Shown piece after piece: positions 24,820 through 33,440 of a stretch of DNA of 64,000 nt. Under the pieces are notes generated by a model, which worked only from the letters and a program-made list of their open reading frames with translations, made no database searches and had not been told where the DNA came from. Each line of letters opens with the position of its first letter. The stretch's first letter is position 1. Made by a program: the position numbers and the translations under genes. Source of the stretch: Euglena gracilis (Eukaryota > Euglenida > Euglenophyceae > Euglenales); NCBI GenBank assembly GCA_039621445.1, contig CP154956.1:69247649-69311648 (forward strand), in the 5' to 3' direction.

Positions 24820-26200
24820 GATCCAAAAGTTCAAAACCGGCGTTTGAGACGCCGGGTTCAGGACAGAACCGGCGTCCCCCCCCTCCCCACGGGTTTTCCG
24901 GACGCCGGTTCTGTCCTAAAACACGGCGTTAGGAACGCCGGTTTTGTCCAAAACCCGGCGTCCGGTTTTCATTCCTAAAAATGTCACCAAAAGTGCCCAA
25001 AAGTGACCCTAAGGTGCTGGTATGACTGTTTCAACCATCTAGGACAATGAATTTTGCCATCTGGGGACCAGCGGGGTGGATATCCAAATTTGGTGAAAAT
25101 TGGCCCCGATTTGGAAATAGAGTACCGTGCGACGTGGAAAGATTTGATGAGCACCGCTGGTCGTCTGTTGAAAAGAGCTTTCGTTCTAGGGGTAACTTGG
25201 CACCCTAACGTTGCACACAGCCCGAGATACGCTCGCGATCGTCGGATCAGCCAGAATCTGAGTCGAAATTTGCAGTAATTTTCAGTGATTTTTGGTTTAA
25301 GATGCTGAATAAACCTTACAGAAACGTTTTTTCTCTTCGAATCGACCACCTGAGGGGTCCTAGGGGGCACCAGAGTTGTGAAATTAGGTTTTTACATTGA
25401 CAGAAAATAAGAGCTCCAGGCGGCGTGGCTGAATTTGGTGGTGATCGCCAGTCGTCTGATGAAAAGAGCTTTCGATTGAGGGGTGACTTTGTACCTGGAC
25501 GATTGACACAACCAGAAATACCCTCGCGATCGCCGCAATTTGGTGAAATGCAAAGTGGCGTGACATTGCAGATCAGTGGTCGGGGATTGGTCCTGGGAGT
25601 GTCCTTTGACCGAAGGGTGGGGACGCCGATTCTGTCCTGAACCCGGCGTCTCTAAAACGCCGCTTTAAAGCCAGGCTGCATAGAGGTAGAGGGATAGAGG
25701 TAGAGGTAGAGGTAGAGGTAGAGGTAGAGGTAGAGGTAGAGGTAGAGGTTTTCCAACCTCCTCTATCCCTCTATGTCACCTCTATGTCAAAAACCAAAGG
25801 AAAATGACTCAATAAAGGAATTTTTTTGCAAGCAAAGGAGAAATACATGAAAGGTTTTCAGAATTACTCAATGTGGTCACGTAACAGCGCCAACAACTTT
25901 CAATATCACCAACCCACATATTGTTTCTCATCCCCTCGCCGTTTTGCATGTGTTTTCATGCAAAATTGCCATTGTCCGAGCAGATGGGGTGTTTTATGAC
26001 CCTTTTTGAGGCCATTTTGGTACATTTTACAGACATAGAGGTGACATAGAGGGATAGAGGAGGTTGGAAAACCTCTACCTCTACCTCTACCTCTACCTCA
26101 ATGCAGCCCTGTTTAAAGTTCTGTCCAAAACCCGGCGTTCCGGACGGAACCGGCGTCCGGAACGCCGGGTTTTGGACAGAACCGGCGTCCGCCACCCCTT
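24820..26200. repeat. ACGCCGGTTCTGTCC palindromes and a GAGGTA foldback
   Basis: GC-rich inverted units (GGACGCCGGTTCTGTCC and complements) at 24835-24970, 25620-25665 and 26115-26195. Between them 25681-26102 is a foldback: (GTAGAG)n followed by CCTCTATCCCTCTATG at the left and its complement at the right. Two diverged direct copies of a unit with AAAAGAGCTTTCG and CTCGCGATCG lie at 25120-25255 and 25420-25545. Confidence 0.65.
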
Positions 26201-26389
26201 TTTTGTAGTAAAGAATAGGTCACATGTGACGTTACCCGGGACAGCATCTCGCTCTGCGGCACTGGATCGCGTGACAGGAGATGCAACCAGTGTGCCTGGC
26301 AGGGCACGGGGATGATCTCCGGCACAGTGGCAGCAGTGAAGCTTTCTCTCAATCTGTCCACAAGGCGACCACGGTGACCTGCATCTCGG
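26201..26389 (-). pseudogene. hAT transposase exon with PCQAHW motif
   Basis: Encodes EMQVTVVALWTD in one frame and, from about 26350 downwards, LRESFTAATVPEIIPVP then CQAHWLHLLSRD in another. The second part matches the 'PCxAHxLxLLxxD' block that follows the second catalytic Asp of hAT enzymes. The frame change between them is a lesion or sequence error. The upstream junction with 31219 restores phase and pairs GCG with CGC. Confidence 0.65.
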
Positions 26390-27119
26390 AGGGGGCGTTT
26401 GGCTGGACCAACCTAGTTGGCTGGCAGACCAACCTAGTCGGCTGGCAGACCAACCTAGCCAGCCAACATACCGGCTGTCCAGCCGTCCGTTCAGATGAAA
26501 GTCACTGTCACCAGCCGCTCGGCTGTCCAGACCAAACAATACGTACGCCTCACGCAGCGGAAAACGTTCCGTCAACATTCTGACCTTCGTAAAAAAAAAT
26601 CAGACATTCATTCTCGTCAATCAGAAACGCAGGGAGTTTTTCACCTCGGTCTTGTCAAAATTTTTACGGCGAGGCATCAGAGCATTTATACCGTCCTGGT
26701 CATTTATCGGTCCGACTCAACTGCCGGCAGGGTGGGTCGCGCTCAAAAAGTTTTCCAGGTCGTTTTGAAACAATGACGTACACTGAACACCCGTTTTTTT
26801 TCAGGGAAAATTATTCCCCACAAATTGTGCCAGCACCCCCTCCCTGTGGCACCAAACTGGCAACCCCCGTGGCACCAACCTGGCCACCACCTGTGACAAA
26901 TTGGGCACCACCTGTGACAGCCCCCAAACTGGCCACTGGTGGAAAATAAGTTCAGCGGTAAATTGGCAACCACATCTCCACAAGAAAAACCACACACAAA
27001 TGCCAACGAATCACATGCCTCATTCAGATCCTTCCCAAATGACACACCACAATACCAGAACAAATTCCCAGTGAAAAAAACAGTTTGTTGCAAAGCAATT
27101 GAGACCGCTGAAAGAAACC

Positions 27120-27375
27120 AATGTGGCAGATGTAGGTTCGGTATACCCCCCCCCTGGGGGTCGGACCCCCTCGGCCCAGCAAAATGGGTACCCCCCCTGG
27201 TCAGCCGATCCCCTCGGCACGGCATGCCGAACGATACGAATGAAATTTCCTTCGGGAAATTTCGGCTCTCCGCCGCGGTGGACCCTCCCCCCCTGGGGGT
27301 CCGACCCCCTCGGCACGGCAAAATGGGTACCCCCCCCCCCTGGTGGACGAGGGTCCTCGTCAAACGTGCCGAACC
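27120..27375. repeat. C/G-tract repeats with GGGTCSGACCCCCTCGGC
   Basis: Two direct copies of CCCCTGGGGGTCSGACCCCC followed by TCGGCMCRGC and AAAATGGGTACCCCCC, about 160 bp apart. Wording (GACCCCCTCG) resembles the interior of the elements at 27467 and 31695. Confidence 0.6.
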
Positions 27376-27466
27376 TCCGATGTGCAAACAGCGCTATGTA
27401 ACAAAAAAATGCAACAGCCATGTAACAAAAAATGCAACAGTTTAAAAAACTTTACCTCCATTCTTC

Positions 27467-27709
27467 GGGGGGTCGGCACACCCCTCCCCCCCCCCCTCAC
27501 CGACCCCCTCGCCACGCCATTTTACCCCCCCTCCCCCCCCTTTTCAGACCCCCTCGCCACGCCATGTCAGCCGCGCCAAAGAAAATTTTCTTGGAAAACC
27601 CCCGCGCACCCCCCCCCCCCCCCCCCCATCCGGGACCCCCTCGCCACGCCAAAAAACCCCCCTCCCCCCCCCCCTAGCCGGACGGCTCGCCACGGCGTGC
27701 CGACCCCCC
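27467..27709. mobile_element. C-rich miniature element with 3-bp TSD, copy A
   Basis: A 243-bp element with TIRs GGGGGGTCGGCAC / GTGCCGACCCCCC, flanked by TTC on both sides (27464-27466, 27710-27712). The interior is poly-C with repeated CCCCTCGCCACGCCA. Near-identical to 31695-31930. It lies inside the proposed 4.8-kb hAT-gene intron. Confidence 0.8.
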
Positions 27710-28012
27710 TTCGTTCGTTGTTGTGATAACTATCAGCTTTTTGCTTTGATTTTCTTCAGCTTCTTCACTTTCTTTATCAACTGCCCTGAAGAAGGAATTT
27801 TGTGTCAGTTTGAATTGTGATGCATTGAATGTGCAAGATGTTGAATGAAAGATGTCACAGAAAATACCCAGAAGAAAACGTTCATAGGACATGCTGGAAT
27901 AATGTCCTTGAAAAAATGATTGAGATGACATGCCACAAACAAATGCTGCTGTAAAAGGTGTTGCAGATGCATTCAGACATTATGGCAACAAAAACATATT
28001 TTTCAGCAGTTT

Positions 28013-28257
28013 GTAACCGTGTTCAGAGGCCCTGTAATTCGGGGTTGTGAACATGAATTACAGGACGATAATTCCTGAACCCGATTTCATGCCCTGATAA
28101 TCGTGTTCAGGGTGTACACGAATTACAGGGCATGAAATCGGGTTCAGCATTTTTTGAAAATTTAGGGCAAAAAACCCCCCAAAAGTGCCCAAAACCATGG
28201 CGTGAAGCACATCCCCGAATTACAAGGCAGGCGCCGGGCCTCTTTGAACACGGTTAC
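28013..28257. mobile_element. Short GTAACCG-family TIR element (E3)
   Basis: A 245-bp relative of E1 and E2: left end GTAACCGTGTTCAGAGGCCC, right end GGCGCCGGGCCTC, then GAACACGGTTAC. Internal inverted units read CCTGTAATTCG. A long hairpin follows 8 bp later, the third instance of this arrangement. Confidence 0.75.
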
Positions 28258-28264
28258 TATAAGA

Positions 28265-28363
28265 TGTTTCGTGTTCCGATCCCGCTTTTTACCAGGAAAA
28301 ACGGGGGCGCCGAAGGCGCCCCCGGTTTTCCTGGTAAAAAAGCGGGATCGGAACACGAAACAA
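28265..28363. repeat. Long hairpin with GCGCC-GAA-GGCGC tip
   Basis: Arms TGTTTCGTGTTCCGATCC, then CGC, TTTTTACCAGGAAAA and CGGGGGCGCC, with complements, and GAA as the loop. One extra A in the right arm. Confidence 0.9.
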
Positions 28364-28403
28364 TGTTGAAACCGTGTTAAGAGTCCACGATGTACACCGG
28401 TAG

Positions 28404-28562
28404 TGGAGGTTAGGCAGGGGTGGGGGGGGGTTGGGGGCTTCGCCCCTAAAGGAATTTCAATGGAGAAACTTCACCGGTGAAGTTCACCGCCATGTATTTC
28501 CAATGAAGGGGGGGGGTGGGGGGGGTCCCGCCCGAAAAACCCAAAGTCACCGCCTGATCTCC
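28404..28562. repeat. Second copy of the 23883-24062 repeat
   Basis: Starts GGAGGTTAGGCAGGGGTGG, contains GGGCTTCGCCCCTAAAGG and GAAGTTCACCGCCATG, and ends CCTGATCTCCA. Direct orientation, with small indels mainly in G runs. Confidence 0.85.
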
Positions 28563-28678
28563 AGTGAAAACCGTGTTCAAGTCCACGTGATTCGCGCAAA
28601 AAATGCCGATTATAGTAAACACGTGTACAAAAATGGGGTACCTTGGTAATTGCAATTGTACCGTGTTACAAACACGGT

Positions 28679-29935
28679 ACAATGCAAATGTACCGTGTTT
28701 GTAACACGTGTACGTTGTACGGAAAGCGTGTTTACTCCTTTTGGTAACACGTGTACACTGCAGGAAAGCGTGTTTACTCTTTTGGTAACACGTGTACATT
28801 GTACGGAAAGCGTGTTTACTCCTTTTGGTAACACGTGTACACCGCAGGAAAGCGTGTTTACTCTTTTGGTAACACGTGTACATTTACGGAAAGCGTGTTT
28901 AGACTTTTTGGTGACACGTCTGCATTATGCTAAAACGTGTTTCAAAAACGCCTTCACACCCTTCACAGCCATGATGCGCCTGGCTAACCTCGCTGAGGCC
29001 CGCATGCCTGCCCCTCCCACTGTTAAGCAGTTTGTGGAATCCCTCCAAAAGGTGAAATCTCCATCTGAGGAAGTTGATGCCTTACTTGGTGAACTCCCCC
29101 CCCCCCAGATCTGGTCTCGGCAAAAGATTACCGTCGCGACCGCATGGCTGCCCTGAATTGTTTTACAGAATACATGGGGGTTTGCGCAGCCCATGGGGTA
29201 CAACACGCGACGTTGGACGACTGTTTTTTGGGGTGGGCCCGCTGGTGCATTGATGCTCGGGTGTTGTACACAACACCCGAGCAACAACTCGCCTGCGTTG
29301 CTGCCCGTACGGAGAGAGCCGGAACAGATTTTCGGGTTCGTTCCATGCCTGTTTTGTCTTTCCGTACATACCTCAATGCCCTTGTTTTTTTTGTATAAAG
29401 TGTCAGACCGTGACGGACCTCCAATTGTGGCCTCCTCTGCTTCTCAATTCCCCAAATTCCTTGCTTTCTTTACCCCTCTGCGTACCCTCCATCCCCCCAC
29501 AATACGCCAATCGCCGCTTGTGTTGATTTTTTTTTTGTTTCTTTTTTTTTTTTCTTGTTTTTGTTTTTTTTTTTTTTTTTTTTTTTGTTTTCGTTGAGCA
29601 GTATGTCCATCGTTCCATGCACTCTAGTTATGCTGTAACCGTACAGAATATTTTTCATTTATAACACGGAACAATGCAGATGTACCGTGTTTGTAACACG
29701 TGTACATTGTACGGAAAGCGTGTTTACTCCTTTTGGTAACACGTGTGCACTGCAGGAAAGCGTGTTTACTTTTTTGGTAACACGTGCACATTGTACGGAA
29801 AGCGTGTTTACTCCTTTTGGTAACACGTGTACACCGCAGGAAAGCGTGTTTACTCTTTTGGTAACACGTGTACATTGTACGGAAAGCGTGTTAACACTTT
29901 TTCGTAACACGTGTACATTGTACAGAAAGCGTGTT
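28679..29935. mobile_element. Element with 240-bp direct terminal repeats and one ORF
   Basis: Segments 28679-28920 and 29665-29910 are about 95% identical in direct orientation. Both are built of 45-bp units (ACACGTGTAC … GGAAAGCGTGTTTACTC). The unit variants (GTTGTACGG, CTGCAGG, ATTGTACGG, CCGCAGG) come in the same order in both copies, so the whole block was duplicated, as for long terminal repeats. Between them lies the open frame at 28971-29398. No exact target duplication was found. Confidence 0.6.
28971..29398 (+). pseudogene. Unidentified ORF, frameshifted in a C11 run
   Basis: Starts MMRLANLAEARMPAPPTVK and runs to LLGELPPP. A run of 11 C (29096-29106) then breaks frame. In the next frame it continues as DLVSAKDYRRDRMAALN and ends with a stop after VLSFRTYLNALVFFV at 29396-29398, about 140 residues in all. 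The shape (charged helix, then a Trp/Cys-rich helical region and an SFRTYLNAL-like end) recalls the core-binding domain of tyrosine recombinases, but no catalytic domain is present. The identification is a guess. GC-rich codon use suggests real coding origin. Confidence 0.4.
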
Positions 29936-30039
29936 ACAAACACGTTTTCCACCGCTGTACACGTGGACTGAACACGGTTTCACGGCCGGTGTACATCGTG
30001 GACTTAACACGGTTTCAGAAAAAATGTGGGTTACCATGC

Positions 30040-30430
30040 CCCCCCCCCCCCTTACTGTTCCTTCCCGTCCCGTGGCCCCCTTTTGGGTCCATGGGAACAG
30101 TAAGGGGGGGAACAGTAAGGGGGGGGACGAGCTCCCCCCCTTGCTGTTCCCATGGGCCATGAACCAACCAACCAAGTTAGACCCAAAAGGCCACCTAAAA
30201 TGCCAAAATGAAGCTTTTTTTGGTTTACATGCTTGAAAAATTGCACCTCCACAACATCCATTTTGGCATTAGGTTGGATTCTGGTGGGATGGAAAGCACC
30301 AAAAACCGACCAAAAAATTCCCCTTTTTTTGTTGTGTTCCAAGAATCCTTTACAAAAAGTGCTATGACACTGTACTGTTCCCGTCCCTAAATGGGAACAG
30401 TAAGGGGGGGGAACTGTAAAGGGGGGGCAC
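30040..30430. repeat. CTTACTGTTCC poly-C/poly-G palindromes
   Basis: C10-TTACTGTTCC … GGGAACAGTAA-G8 with a doubled right end near 30100-30125, and a second, wider pair at 30370-30425. Same design as the CTTATTGTCC cluster but with a different core. Confidence 0.65.
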
Positions 30431-30525
30431 GGTTTAACCCGATTACAGGGCGTAAGACGGGAAGGGCGCCTATGGCGCCCTTGACCCGTTTTACGGCCTG
30501 TAATCGGGTTATACCCACGTTTTTT
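30429..30525. repeat. Long hairpin
   Basis: Arms TTTAACCCGATTACAGG … CCTGTAATCGGGTTA around GGGCGCCTATGGCGCCC. Diverged relative of 10890-10997 and 18828-18936; the left arm carries two small deletions. Confidence 0.8.
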
Positions 30526-30934
30526 GTATAGTAAACACTGTAGTACACAACCATTTTTGAAGGCATGCCGCAGACAAATGAAATCATGCTAAAGTATGCT
30601 GAAGATGTATGCATGTCGCCTACAAAAATGTTTGGCAGTTTATAAACATTACAGAAGAACACAGCAGGAGCAACAACAGGGAACATACCTTCAAATGTGA
30701 AGCGATCAGCACGAACTGGCACAAAATGAACTATCATTTCTTCGAATTCAATAATTTCAAACAGTAAACTGTCTATTTCGATTGTGTCTAAATTCAAAAT
30801 GCCTGTCCGCCTCCACCCGTGAAATTCCATCTGCCATGGATTGTGGAAAAGTTCGTCGGCATTAATGGCATTAGTTTCGGTCCTAATTTAGTGTCCGCGA
30901 ACTTAAAATTCAAGGATGAGACAGACAAAAAGAA

Positions 30935-31005
30935 GGTCCTACCCGGATTCGAACCGGGGTTATGGGAATCAAAATCCCTGGTGCCAACCGCTGCACTATA
31001 AGACC
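30935..31005 (-). tRNA. tRNA-Gln: tRNA-Gln (anticodon UUG)
   Basis: On the minus strand 71 nt fold as a tRNA. The acceptor stem is GGTCTTA / TAGGACC with one G·T pair, the D arm GTGC-AGCGGTTG-GCAC, and the T arm CCCGG-TTCGAAT-CCGGG. The anticodon loop TTTTGAT gives UUG. The anticodon stem AGGGA/TCCCA has an A·A at its outer pair. No intron and no encoded CCA. It resembles eukaryotic tRNA-Gln. It sits within the proposed 4.8-kb hAT-gene intron on the same strand. Confidence 0.85.
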
Positions 31006-31159
31006 AATGAGTGAAACTGAAAATAAGAGCCATGTAAAAATTTTCGAGTCTCCGGCCTGGTAGTAAAAGCCAAGACATTTCGCGATTTTGAGACCAACCT
31101 GGCCGTCTGTCCGTCCAGACCAAAATGCACCCTGTCCAGCCGTCCGTCCAGATGTAAGG

Positions 31160-31202
31160 AATTTTCTCTAGCCGTCCGTCCGTCCGTCCGTCCGTCCGTC
31201 TG
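31160..31202. repeat. Tetranucleotide run (CCGT)n
   Basis: GTCCGTCCGTCC repeated about nine times with small changes, just downstream (minus strand) of the AAYLESITKEYY exon of the transposase. Confidence 0.8.
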
Positions 31203-31218
31203 TCCGTCTGCACGCCTC

Positions 31219-31300
31219 CGGAGGTGACCTTGTCGTAGTACTCCTTCGTGATGCTTTCCAAGTAGGCAGCAGCAGTGGGGATTTTTTTCGGACCCGCAAC
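31219..31300 (-). pseudogene. hAT transposase exon (DUF659-like part)
   Basis: Encodes PKKIPTAAAYLESITKEYY followed by DKVTS. In hAT enzymes this helix follows the DGWS block and precedes the 'VVTDN' strand. The proposed donor at 31219 leaves phase 1, which matches 26389. The upper boundary is uncertain by tens of bases. Confidence 0.55.
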
Positions 31301-31456
31301 AGGAAAAAGGCAGTCCGTGAGGGGGGGGGGCTTCAGCATTCAAAAAAATCACCGACTGGTATGCGGCACGCCTGTCATGTCCTCGCAACCCACGAGAAAC
31401 GAATCCATGCCTGCCTTCAGGCCCCCTTCCCAAAGAAGGGGGCCAGAAGCCTGCAT

Positions 31457-31606
31457 ACAGCAACCGAGACGGCCACCACTGGCACATTGGCCCCCCGTGG
31501 ACCAGCCATCCACCATGTGGGTGCCCGTACGGCCGCGAATCTGTCTCACCATTTTGCCGAACTCCATGTCATAAACATCGTTCAGCAACGGTCGGCGGCA
31601 CACTCC
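31457..31606 (-). pseudogene. hAT transposase exon with DGWS motif
   Basis: Reads GVCRRPLLNDVYDMEFGKMV, then an Arg-rich turn and HMVDGWST, the first catalytic Asp region of hAT enzymes. A G6 run then shifts the frame; one G fewer would give NVPVVAVSVAV, matching the family. Its upper junction joins 32031 in phase with CAG/CTG pairing and gives the family spacing between PSR and LLNDVY. Confidence 0.75.
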
Positions 31607-31694
31607 ACCTCCAGGATCTCTGAATGGTTTTGCCTGCATTGACAGCAATTGAAATGACAGCACACATCTGCAATCATGTGCATGCCCAAACTAT

Positions 31695-31930
31695 GGGGGG
31701 TCGGCACACCCCTCCCCCCCCCCCTCACCGACCCCCTCGCCACGCCATTTTACCCCCCCCTCCCCCCCCTTTTCAGACCCCCTCGCCACGCCATGTCAAG
31801 CCCGCCAAAGAAAATTTTCTTGGCAAACCCCCGCGCACCCCTCCCCCCCATCCGGGACCCCCTCGCCACGCCAAAACCCCCCCTCCCCCCCCCTCTAGCC
31901 GGGAACCTCGCCACGGCGTGCCGACCCCCC
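31695..31930. mobile_element. C-rich miniature element with 3-bp TSD, copy B
   Basis: A 236-bp near-copy of 27467-27709 with TIRs GGGGGGTCGGCAC / GTGCCGACCCCCC, flanked by TAT on both sides (31692-31694, 31931-31933). It lies inside the proposed transposase intron 31607-32030, between two direct copies of GCATTGACAGCAWTTGRAATG. Confidence 0.85.
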
Positions 31931-32030
31931 TATGAATCTCTGGTGGTGATGCTTGCATTGACAGCATTTGGAATGACAGGTGCAGTCATAACAACCATTT
32001 GGAGGAGGTGCGTGTCCCAGCAACCTGCTT

Positions 32031-32152
32031 GCGGCTGGGAACCTTGTACCCTGGACGCAGCGTGTTCAGCAGGGTCACGAAGTTGGGGTTCTCGACGTCA
32101 CGAAATGGCAGCCGACAGCCAACCACGAAGCGAGCCACCATCAGGTCCAACT
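32031..32152 (-). pseudogene. hAT transposase exon (VARFxxxxxLPF)
   Basis: Encodes LDLMVARFVVGCRLPFRDVE, then NPNFVTLLNTLRPGYKVPSR. This is the classic opening of the DUF659-like region of hAT transposases. Both boundaries show CAG at +4-6 or CTG at -8-6 and keep phase. The intron on its upstream side is only 90 nt. Confidence 0.8.
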
Positions 32153-32242
32153 TCTGGCAGGTGCGGTTGTCTGTAATTATGGGCTATAGGCAGGGCACCA
32201 GGTTGTGGCAGAAAAAAAAAAGAAAAACATGGTGCCCTGGCC

Positions 32243-32530
32243 GGAGAGTCTGTTGGCGGAAAACTTTCTTCGCTGGTGGTGGGGTACCATTGGCAGCATC
32301 GGCGTTGGCTACATCCAAAGAAATGGTGCCTGTCCCCTGGGAGCTGCTGCTGCCGCCACTGCTTGCACTCGCACTTTCTCCGTCGGTGTTCTGCACCGTC
32401 TCCAGCAGGCCCACAGCCATGAGGTCGGGACAGCTCTCGGCGTGCCGCCACAGTCGGCCGACCACAGCACTCTGTTCTGCTCCGCAGCCACGACACTTGG
32501 ACGCGTCCCATGGAGTCCATACTCCGTGTA
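32243..32530 (-). pseudogene. hAT transposase exon with BED-type zinc finger
   Basis: GVWTPWDASKCRGCG followed by VVGRLWRHAESCP gives the C-x2-C … H-x4-C pattern of a BED finger, a DNA-binding module at the N-terminus of many hAT enzymes. A Ser/Gly-rich linker follows. The start is not defined. Confidence 0.65.
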
Positions 32531-32599
32531 TAATAGTTCCATACCGTGTCCAGCCGCCGGCCACCAGGCATGGTGCAGCTGAATGACAAAGGAGAAAAG

Positions 32600-33440
32600 G
32601 ACATGTGGTGATCGCGAGGGCAAGTAGATCCTACTTTGGGTTTTCGACAGTTTCCGACAGGATTCCGACATTTTTGACATTTTATTCCTTGTCAAAATGG
32701 TCTTTTTGCCTTTTTCCTTGTAAAAGACACTTAACTCCACACTATGTGTGCAAGGCAACGATGGCCGAATCACGCTCCCTAATGAACTTAGTCGGCCTAT
32801 GGCGTCTTCCCAGGGGGGCAGCAAAACAAAGCCAAAATGTATCAAAATGCCCCAGGGCTGACACTTCAATTGGACACTGGCACAGGAAAGTTTTTCGAGT
32901 GCCCAGCACAAACCCCAGAACAACATTTTGAAGACACAATCTGCACAAAAGTCTCAGACAAATGGGCCATGATGCTCCCCAACAAATATCAAATGATAAC
33001 AAACAAAAATGCCCCAGGGCTGACAATGCAAATGAAAAACTGGCGCCCAGAAAAGCATTCTGAGGACATGATCGGCACAAAAACTGCTCCCAAAGCCTTC
33101 AGCAAATGGTTGGAAAAAACGTTCTGCACACAATTTGGCCCCAAAGTCTCAGACCTCCCCAAGTACCTCGCCAGACTGGGAGCTGGGGAACACTGGAGAC
33201 AAAATGGTTGGCAAACGGTTGACGGCCCGAACCTAAAAACCTCCTGGCACTCTGTGACCTCGCAGCCCGAGGTCGCGTCGTGCCGCCCTGGGTCTTCAGG
33301 GCCAGTACGATGGTCAACGGCATGTGGACCTCCTTTTTTCGCACTACGCAGCAGGGCCAGCGAGGGGGCGCGTTGTTTGTCCCCGCAGGCCCCAGGGGGG
33401 GGGGCGCGAATTGAAAATTCTTTTTGGAAAGAAGAAGATT
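32600..33440. other. No identified gene
   Basis: Contains two diverged direct copies of AAAATGCCCCAGGGCTGACA (about 32847 and 33007). A plus-strand frame stays open from 32837 to 33517, but it rests on these repeats and on low-complexity sequence, and matches no family. Confidence 0.4.

Larger units (their letters stand above)
26200..32560 (-). pseudogene. hAT-family transposase, split by introns, decayed
   Basis: Proposed minus-strand exons, in order. About 32530-32243: a BED-type zinc finger reading CRGCGAEQSAVVGRLWRHAE followed by SCP. 32152-32031: VARFVVGCRLPFRDVE, then PSR, the start of the DUF659-like part. 31606-31457: LLNDVYDMEF and the DGWS motif, then VPVVAVSV after a frameshift. 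About 31300-31219: AAYLESITKEYYDKV. 26389-about 26200: VTVVALWTD, then after a frameshift PCQAHWLHLLSRD. The order matches hAT transposases, which cut and paste DNA leaving 8-bp duplications. The C-terminal dimerisation region was not found. Introns 32242-32153, 32030-31607 and 31218-26390 keep phase and obey the +4-6/-8-6 pairing rule. One frameshift lies in a G6 run (31491-31496 as C6 on the plus strand), another near 26350. The 26.3-kb part could belong to a separate copy. Confidence 0.7.

Noticed and set aside
32098-32604. A 168-codon minus-strand protein starting MSFSPLSFS
   Set aside because: A shadow frame over the transposase exons 32243-32530 and 32031-32152, whose frames match the hAT family.
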